Shown here: piece after piece, positions 15,595-19,702 of the stretch
How the letters are laid out: every line of letters starts with the position of its first letter
Numbering within the stretch: the first letter of the stretch is position 1
Assembly: GCA_023228045.1 (NCBI GenBank)
Contig: JALOBY010000024.1
Coordinates: 1 to 19,702 of the forward strand
DNA from: Endomicrobiales bacterium
Lineage (GTDB): Bacteria; Elusimicrobiota; Endomicrobiia; Endomicrobiales; JALOBY01
Direction: 5' to 3'
Length of the DNA: 19,702 nucleotides
Notes under the pieces: generated by a model
The model's database searches: none
The model's input: the letters and a program-made list of their open reading frames with translations, nothing else
Told to the model about the DNA's origin: nothing
Made by a program: the position numbers and the translations under genes

Positions 15595-15628
15595 TTAACG
15601 CGCATTAGTAATGCCGTGTGCGCGTTAA
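15595..15628 (-). terminator. Terminator-like hairpin in the typA leader (candidate attenuator)
   Basis: On the minus strand a perfect 10-base stem TTAACGCGCA/TGCGCGTTAA with a 14-base loop runs directly into T7, about 30 bases upstream of the typA start. The upstream gene already has its own terminator at 15754-15792, so this one has no obvious gene to terminate and lies where typA transcription must pass. An upstream CATTAG (15638-15643, minus strand) could pair with CTAATG (15603-15608), which covers the loop and the first two bases of the 3' arm. That is a simple competing fold. Confidence 0.6.
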
Positions 15629-15657
15629 AGACACTTGCTAATGAAAATTATGCTTTA

Positions 15658-15663
15658 ATTATA
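15658..15663 (-). promoter_or_regulatory. Possible typA -10 element
   Basis: A perfect TATAAT on the minus strand lies about 95 bases upstream of the typA ATG and before the terminator-like hairpin. The -35 position at 17 bases (ATTAGG) is poor, so the promoter is tentative. Confidence 0.35.
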
Positions 15664-15753
15664 ATCAATTGTCCCAAGTACCTAATCTCGCTGGGTCAAC
15701 CGAATTTATATTGTACACTAAATGAAGCAATAAGAAAAATTTACCTAATATAA

Positions 15754-15792
15754 AAAAGCAACCACAAGGCAAGTTGCCCAGCGGTTGCTTTT
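15754..15792 (-). terminator. Intrinsic terminator of the surface-repeat gene
   Basis: Arms AAAAGCAACC and GGTTGCTTTT form a 10-base stem with a smaller GGCA/TGCC stem inside. On the minus strand it is followed by T6, 24 bases after the stop of the 142-residue gene. Confidence 0.85.
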
Positions 15793-15815
15793 GTAAGCTG
15801 CAAACTTTGATTATT

Positions 15816-16244
15816 TTAGAAGCTTGCGTTTGCAATAACACAAACCGGCAAAAATCCGCCCTTGTGTATTACATTAACCAAACCAATTTGAACACCTTTT
15901 AATTTATCCGCAACATTTATAAAACCCCATTGCAAACCTGTAACATCATTGGCACCATTATAAAAACCCAACTGCACACCTTTAACAACATTTGCTTTTG
16001 AAACAAATGAATACTGCACACCCTCAATTTTGCTATCTACACCACCAAAGATCCATGCGAGTTGCAAACCCTCAACGGTATCAACATTTGAAGCAATGCT
16101 AAGATCAAGGCCTGAAACCGCTTTGTCTGACGGAATGCTTAACTCCGGCACTAAAGAAAGCTTTACCGGCGTTGCCGCGCTTGCAACCATAAACACCGAC
16201 ACCAACAACGCAAGAACTAAACCTGCTTTTGTTACCATTTTCAT
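15816..16244 (-). CDS. Exported protein with short surface repeats (LA_2272-like)
   Basis: The 142-residue product starts MKMVTKAGLV with a clear signal peptide (hydrophobic LVLALLVSVFMVASA, likely cut after ASA near residue 23). The mature part has about five to six degenerate repeats of 14-16 residues built on G(L/V)Q(L/W/I)(G/A)(F/L/W)xN: VEGLQLAW, IEGVQYSF, VKGVQLGFYN, VTGLQWGFIN, LKGVQIGLVN. This pattern is that of LA_2272-type surface repeat proteins, expected to form a beta-rich exported or outer-membrane-associated structure. Function is unknown. An in-frame TTG two codons further up is rejected, because AGGGGG lies six bases before the ATG at 16244. Its own terminator follows. No partner gene is adjacent. 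Confidence 0.85.
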   Translation of the reverse strand: MKMVTKAGLVLALLVSVFMVASAATPVKLSLVPELSIPSDKAVSGLDLSIASNVDTVEGLQLAWIFGGVDSKIEGVQYSFVSKANVVKGVQLGFYNGANDVTGLQWGFINVADKLKGVQIGLVNVIHKGGFLPVCVIANASF

Positions 16245-16284
16245 CTGCAACCCCCTTTCGTCTCGCCAATAGCGGACTTTTTAT

Positions 16285-16305
16285 TTTTGCCGCTTTGCGG
16301 CAAAA
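16285..16305. repeat. Hairpin in the surface-repeat gene leader
   Basis: TTTTGCCGC-TTT-GCGGCAAAA is a perfect 9-base stem about 40 bases upstream of the ATG. On the minus strand it is followed by A-rich sequence, so it is not a terminator for the oxidoreductase gene upstream. It could stabilise or regulate the mRNA 5' end. Confidence 0.45.
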
Positions 16306-16389
16306 TTCAGCTCTGCACGCTCTCTATTTTTTGTGGTTTGTTATTCTGCCAAGCAAAATCAATTACACTATGCTTTAAACTTGTCATTT

Positions 16390-16406
16390 GAGCTATATTA
16401 TAGCTC
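16390..16406. repeat. Small hairpin after the oxidoreductase gene
   Basis: GAGCTAT-ATT-ATAGCTC is a 7-base stem 30 bases after the oxidoreductase stop. On the minus strand no T-run follows. On that strand its centre also reads TATAAT, so it could instead be part of a promoter for the surface-repeat gene, but no good -35 was found. Confidence 0.35.
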
Positions 16407-16436
16407 TTTTAAACCCAATAAAATACCAACACAGGG

Positions 16437-18035
16437 TTACTTTTTTAGATGACTTGAGGGGGAGGTACCCAAGAGCATCGCTTCAACAGCTCTAATAGCA
16501 TCAACAGCAGAGCTTGTTATGCCACCGCTATAGCCCGAACCTTCACCTATTGGGTATAAGTTCTTAATATTTACCGACTCAAAGTTTTTGTTGCGTGTAA
16601 TTTTTATAGGGCATGTAGTTCTCGTTTCAGGGCCAAGCAAAATGGCATCATCTGAAACAAACAGCGGATAATCTTCTTTCCAACTTTTAAACGCACTTAA
16701 AAGAGAGTCATTAACAAACTGCGGAAAAATGGAGTGCAGGTTTACAGCAACCGTTCCAGTTTTACACGAGTTTTTATTCAAGGTGCCCGATATTTTAGCA
16801 GATAAATAGTCCATTAAATTCTGCGCAGGCACTTGCCATGTACCACCTGATGCGATAAATGCTTTTTGCTCAATATCTCTTTGAAACTCAATACCCGACA
16901 TAGGACTATCTGACTTATAATCGCTCTTATGGCATGTTACAACTATTGCCGAATTTGAAAATACCGATGCGCGAGCAGAGTAACTCATACCATTTACAAC
17001 CATCAAACCATTTTCAGACGAAGCATTTACAACCTCGCCGCCTGGGCACATACAAAATGTGTATACGCCGCGCCCAATTTTTCGATTGGTATATGTAAAA
17101 GAATAATTAGCCGCACCAATATTTTTAAAGTTTTTATATTTATTACCGTATCTCATAAGATTAATAGTTTCTGACGGGTGTTCTATTCTCACGCCAACAG
17201 AAATTGGTTTTTGCTCAATAGCAATACCATTTTCATAAATCATTTTAAATGTATCGCGGGCACTGTGCCCAACTGCAAGATAAATAATTGACGAAAAATA
17301 TTCTTTGCAATCATTAATTCGCACACCAACAGCTTTATCACCAGAGATAATAAGTTTGGTCATTTTTGAACTGTAATGTATCTGCCCGCCATTTTTAAGA
17401 ATGTAGTTGCGCATATTGCAAACTATTTTGCAGAGTACATCGGTTCCTAAATAAGGTTTGGCAATGTATTCAATTTCAGAAGGTGCGCCAAACCTTATAA
17501 ATGTATTCAATACTTTATTTACATATACAGAATTATTCACTCTTGAAAACAGCTTACCATCTGAGTATGAACCGGCTCCACCTTCGCCAAATTGAATGTT
17601 TGACTCGGTATTAAGCACCCTTCGTTCAATAAAATTTTTAACATCAATGTGGCGCTCTTCTATTTTCTTGCCGCGTTCAAATATTATGGGTTTAATGCCG
17701 CTATCAATCGGCTCAATAGCGGCAAAAATACCAGCAGGACCAAAACCAATAATTATTGGTCTGTCTTTAACCCGAATTTTCTTTGTATTTGGTGCTACGG
17801 TAGTATTATATTCAGGAAAGCTTTCTTTGTTTTCAAAATCATCAGATATGTTAATTGCAAGCGACACATCGTAGTAAAATTGCTCTAAGTTTTTAATGTT
17901 AAGGGTTTTGTTGAGTATTTTTATAACTTTTACTTTACCTGAGCAAACACCTAACTTTTTTGAAGTAGCTAAAATATACTCATCAAAAGTGTCTTTTTCA
18001 ACCGCAATTTGCAAGTTGCTTACAATTAAATTCAA
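16437..18035 (-). CDS. FAD-dependent oxidoreductase (COG2509 family)
   Basis: This is a predicted FAD-dependent dehydrogenase of unknown substrate. The 532-residue protein has an N-terminal extension of about 90 residues typical of the COG2509 group. A Rossmann FAD motif IIIGFGPAGIFAA (94-106) follows, with Glu120 in IIFERG. Then come IQFGEGGAGSYSDGKL, a mid-region GRGVYTFCMCPGGEVVNA, and the C-terminal FAD-contacting PIGEGSGYSGGITSSAVDAIRA. Length and motif order are normal for the family. The start is TTG at 18035, supported by GGGGGAG five bases upstream, with no better ATG nearby. That ribosome site overlaps the 3' arm of a hairpin (18044-18060), and a second hairpin lies immediately upstream. 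Family members are often flavoproteins of unknown role; I infer no pathway. Confidence 0.88.
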   Translation of the reverse strand: MNLIVSNLQIAVEKDTFDEYILATSKKLGVCSGKVKVIKILNKTLNIKNLEQFYYDVSLAINISDDFENKESFPEYNTTVAPNTKKIRVKDRPIIIGFGPAGIFAAIEPIDSGIKPIIFERGKKIEERHIDVKNFIERRVLNTESNIQFGEGGAGSYSDGKLFSRVNNSVYVNKVLNTFIRFGAPSEIEYIAKPYLGTDVLCKIVCNMRNYILKNGGQIHYSSKMTKLIISGDKAVGVRINDCKEYFSSIIYLAVGHSARDTFKMIYENGIAIEQKPISVGVRIEHPSETINLMRYGNKYKNFKNIGAANYSFTYTNRKIGRGVYTFCMCPGGEVVNASSENGLMVVNGMSYSARASVFSNSAIVVTCHKSDYKSDSPMSGIEFQRDIEQKAFIASGGTWQVPAQNLMDYLSAKISGTLNKNSCKTGTVAVNLHSIFPQFVNDSLLSAFKSWKEDYPLFVSDDAILLGPETRTTCPIKITRNKNFESVNIKNLYPIGEGSGYSGGITSSAVDAIRAVEAMLLGTSPSSHLKK

Positions 18036-18043
18036 GTAAACTC

Positions 18044-18076
18044 CCCCGCCATTGGCGGGGTCAGCCTCGGGCTGAC
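18044..18076 (-). promoter_or_regulatory. Two tandem hairpins over the oxidoreductase ribosome site
   Basis: Hairpin A is CCCCGCC/GGCGGGG with a 3-base loop (18044-18060). Hairpin B is GTCAGCC/GGCTGAC with a 3-base loop (18060-18076). On the minus strand the 3' arm of hairpin A runs into the GGGGGAG Shine-Dalgarno of the TTG start. Folding would hide the ribosome site, suggesting translational control, or the pair may simply be a small intergenic repeat that donated the site. Confidence 0.6.
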
Positions 18077-18131
18077 TCCTTTCGATTATCTAGATGACAC
18101 AGTTTAACTTACAAACAATTCCTTGTTATAA

Positions 18132-18186
18132 AAATAGGCAAAACCTGACACTAACAAAAAATTGCTGGTGGCAGGTTTATCCTATT
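18132..18186 (-). terminator. Intrinsic terminator of the 53-residue gene
   Basis: A long imperfect stem pairs ATAGG/CCTAT at its base and AAACCTG/CAGGTTT above, with further CAC/GTG pairing. On the minus strand it is followed by a T5 run, about 17 bases after the small gene's stop. Confidence 0.75.
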
Positions 18187-18202
18187 ATAATTTTATTACA
18201 AA

Positions 18203-18364
18203 TTATTTATCGTTTTTTTCTACAAACTTTTTTATGTCTTCAATGGTTTCCAAAATAAGTTTTGCTTTCTTTAAACCAAACTGAAACGGGAACTTGTCAT
18301 CTTCCGAACTTTTAAGCACAATCATTGCATTACCTTTAAACTCCGACTCAGACACAAACGCCAT
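18203..18364 (-). CDS. Small conserved-looking hypothetical protein, 53 residues
   Basis: This is a complete short gene: GGGGGAG six bases before ATG, 53 codons, TAA, then an intrinsic terminator. The product begins MAFVSESEFKGNAMIVLKSS, continues with the acidic/aromatic EDDKFPFQFGL, and ends in an amphipathic helix (KKAKLILETIEDIKKFVEKNDK). There is no signal peptide, membrane segment or cysteine. The layout (short beta region, PFxFG turn, C-terminal helix) resembles small uncharacterised bacterial proteins, but I cannot name a family. It stands alone, between the M42 peptidase gene and the FAD oxidoreductase gene, with gaps of about 160 bases on both sides. Confidence is high that it is a gene; function is unknown. 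Confidence 0.8.
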   Translation of the reverse strand: MAFVSESEFKGNAMIVLKSSEDDKFPFQFGLKKAKLILETIEDIKKFVEKNDK

Positions 18365-18522
18365 AATTAACTCCCCCTTTTTTTATTTTTGATTTTAACA
18401 ATAATTATATATTTAAATCATATATGGCTTATAAATGCTTATTGATGATACAACAATAGTAAAGCACTCTGCAAGTTTTTGTCCAACCTATATTAAATAC
18501 TGCCCAGCATTTTTTTGCAATT

Positions 18523-19551
18523 TTACTTTGCCGTTGCTTCTACAACCTTTATGGCAAGCTCAATAGCAGAGTTTAAATCATCCATACTAAAAACCGCAGT
18601 TGGCGAGTGAATATACCTTGTAGGTATGCTTAAAACTCCTGTGAGAATTCCCTCGCGGTTCATATGTATCATTGCGCCATCTGTCATACCGCCATCAATA
18701 ATATCTATTTGGTGTTTGATATTGTTTTTTTCGGCCGCGCCAATTATCAAATCTCTTACTTTTTGGCAAACCATTACACCGCGGCCGGATGCCTCAATAG
18801 TTGTTATAGCAACACCGCCGCCAAGCTTTAATGACGATTCAGTTTCTTTAATTAACGGTGTATCGCCAGCTATAGCTGTATCAATTGCCAATGCAAAGTC
18901 GGGAGCTATCTTAAAAGATGCGGTTTTTGCGCCTTTTAAACCTACCTCTTCTTGAACAGTTGCAACAGCATAAACCTCCGCGTTAACTTTAAGCTTCTCC
19001 ATTATTTTAATTAAGGCATAACAACCTATGCGGTTATCTACAGCTTTACCATACATTAAATCATTATGCAAAACACCGGCATTTGGCTCAAAGATAACCT
19101 GATCACCAATTGACACCCTTGCAAGCGCATCTTCTTTGGTTTTTGCGCCGATATCAATAAACATTTCATCGTGTTTTATAACCTTTTTTTTCTCTTCATC
19201 TTTTTGCAAATGCGGCGGCTTTAAACCAATAATGCCAAAAACATCTGCCTTTTTTGACTTTATTATAACGCGCTGACCAACCAGCACACGGTCATCTATA
19301 CCGCCGATTTTTATAAAATTTAAAAAACCCTCTTTTGATATGTGCTTTACAACAAGGCCAATTTCATCCATGTGAGTGGCAAGCATTATTTTTTTACCAC
19401 CCTTACCCTTTCTGGCTATAACATTACCGAAATCATCAATGGTTACATCATCGCAGGTTTTTAAAAGCTCACCTTTCATAATTTCAGCAATTTCCGACTC
19501 ATAGCCCGAAACACCAGAAGACATCAAAACCTTTTTTAACAAATTGTCCAT
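18523..19551 (-). CDS. M42 family metallopeptidase (glutamyl aminopeptidase/endoglucanase type)
   Basis: M42 peptidases are cytosolic, dodecameric di-metal aminopeptidases that trim peptides. The 342-residue protein carries the metal and catalytic set: His60 and Asp62 (ATHMDEIG), Asp172 (GKAVDNRIG), the Glu201-Glu202 pair (VQEEVGLKGA), Asp224 (AIDTAIAGD) and His314 (YIHSPTAV). The PDZ-like inserted domain occupies about 70-160, as in TET-type enzymes. Length is typical (340-360). The frame extends four codons further up to a GTG at 19563, but ATG at 19551 is preferred because TGGAG lies about seven bases before it. A good promoter is present at 19606-19634. Substrate preference cannot be told; some relatives are labelled endoglucanase by old convention. 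Confidence 0.93.
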   Translation of the reverse strand: MDNLLKKVLMSSGVSGYESEIAEIMKGELLKTCDDVTIDDFGNVIARKGKGGKKIMLATHMDEIGLVVKHISKEGFLNFIKIGGIDDRVLVGQRVIIKSKKADVFGIIGLKPPHLQKDEEKKKVIKHDEMFIDIGAKTKEDALARVSIGDQVIFEPNAGVLHNDLMYGKAVDNRIGCYALIKIMEKLKVNAEVYAVATVQEEVGLKGAKTASFKIAPDFALAIDTAIAGDTPLIKETESSLKLGGGVAITTIEASGRGVMVCQKVRDLIIGAAEKNNIKHQIDIIDGGMTDGAMIHMNREGILTGVLSIPTRYIHSPTAVFSMDDLNSAIELAIKVVEATAK

Positions 19552-19605
19552 TTTAATCTCCACTTTTTATTTATTATTTATTAGCTCACTGTACAAATTT
19601 GTTTT

Positions 19606-19634
19606 ATTTTACATCTTAGGCAGGGCATTATCAA
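19606..19634 (-). promoter_or_regulatory. Promoter for the M42 peptidase gene
   Basis: On the minus strand TTGATA (19629-19634), a 17-base spacer and TAAAAT (19606-19611) match consensus at 5 of 6 positions in each box, about 55 bases upstream of the chosen ATG. The remaining bases to the right edge show no gene. Confidence 0.65.
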
Positions 19635-19702
19635 CCAAATTTATTTACCTACCATTGGCAAAAAAATTTAAATTATTGGATAATTTATATTAAATTTGCC
19701 AG

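Noticed and set aside
15564..15605. Longer TypA start at 15605
   Set aside because: No Shine-Dalgarno precedes it and it begins inside the terminator-like hairpin region; GGAGAGG fits the start at 15563.
16285..16305. Hairpin as terminator of the FAD oxidoreductase gene
   Set aside because: On the minus strand it is followed by A-rich rather than T-rich sequence and lies over 130 bases from the stop.
1..19702. CRISPR array, tRNA/rRNA genes, transposase, phage or toxin-antitoxin genes
   Set aside because: I scanned the intergenic stretches and found no spaced direct repeats, tRNA-like cloverleaf, rRNA segment or recognisable mobile-element protein.

Overview
This is a low-GC (AT-rich), gene-dense bacterial chromosome segment. 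Almost every gene lies on the minus strand; the one plus-strand gene is broken. Starts are preceded by strong G-rich Shine-Dalgarno sequences (GGAGGGG, GGGGGAG, AGGAGG), and several sigma70-like promoters with 17-base spacers can be read. The gene set is mostly housekeeping: class II ribonucleotide reductase, GuaB3-type IMP dehydrogenase, a carboxy(nor)spermidine polyamine route, TypA, and a secreted protein with short surface repeats. This suits an uncultured Gram-negative anaerobe or facultative bacterium. An Elusimicrobiota-like lineage is my guess from gene content and style, but the window has no 16S or other decisive marker.

Layout, reading the minus strand from right to left. 19551-18523 is an M42 metallopeptidase with its own promoter. 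18364-18203 is a 53-residue hypothetical protein with a terminator. 18035-16437 is an FAD-dependent oxidoreductase whose TTG start sits beside two tandem hairpins. 16244-15816 is a small exported surface-repeat protein with a terminator. 15563-13761 is typA, whose leader contains a terminator-like hairpin. 13519-12416 and 12218-10965 are nspC and carboxynorspermidine synthase, ending at a perfect 36-base palindromic terminator. 10356-10876 (plus strand) is a frameshifted exported NTF2-like gene. 9947-7880 holds an orphan sugar-type ABC ATPase and pdxA. 7714-773 is a run of nucleotide genes: nrdR, nrdJ, dcd, guaB3, guaA. 669-37 is a DUF47/PhoU-like gene.

The nucleotide run is the functional core. 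NrdR is a dNTP-sensing repressor, and two NrdR boxes overlap an excellent promoter just upstream of its own gene. NrdJ makes deoxynucleotides; a dCTP-deaminase-family protein, IMP dehydrogenase (GuaB3) and GMP synthase follow in the same direction. NspC plus carboxynorspermidine synthase form a two-step polyamine pathway.

I do not see a new defence or mobile system. The items most worth checking are: a Dcd-family protein with Ser at the aligned position of the catalytic Glu; the NrdR operator architecture, which also corrects the nrdR start; a possible attenuator ahead of typA; a long palindromic element abutting the guaB3 stop codon; a hairpin covering the Shine-Dalgarno sequence of the FAD oxidoreductase; and a dispersed CCTCTCCC/GGGAGAGG repeat family lying in two otherwise co-directional gene pairs.
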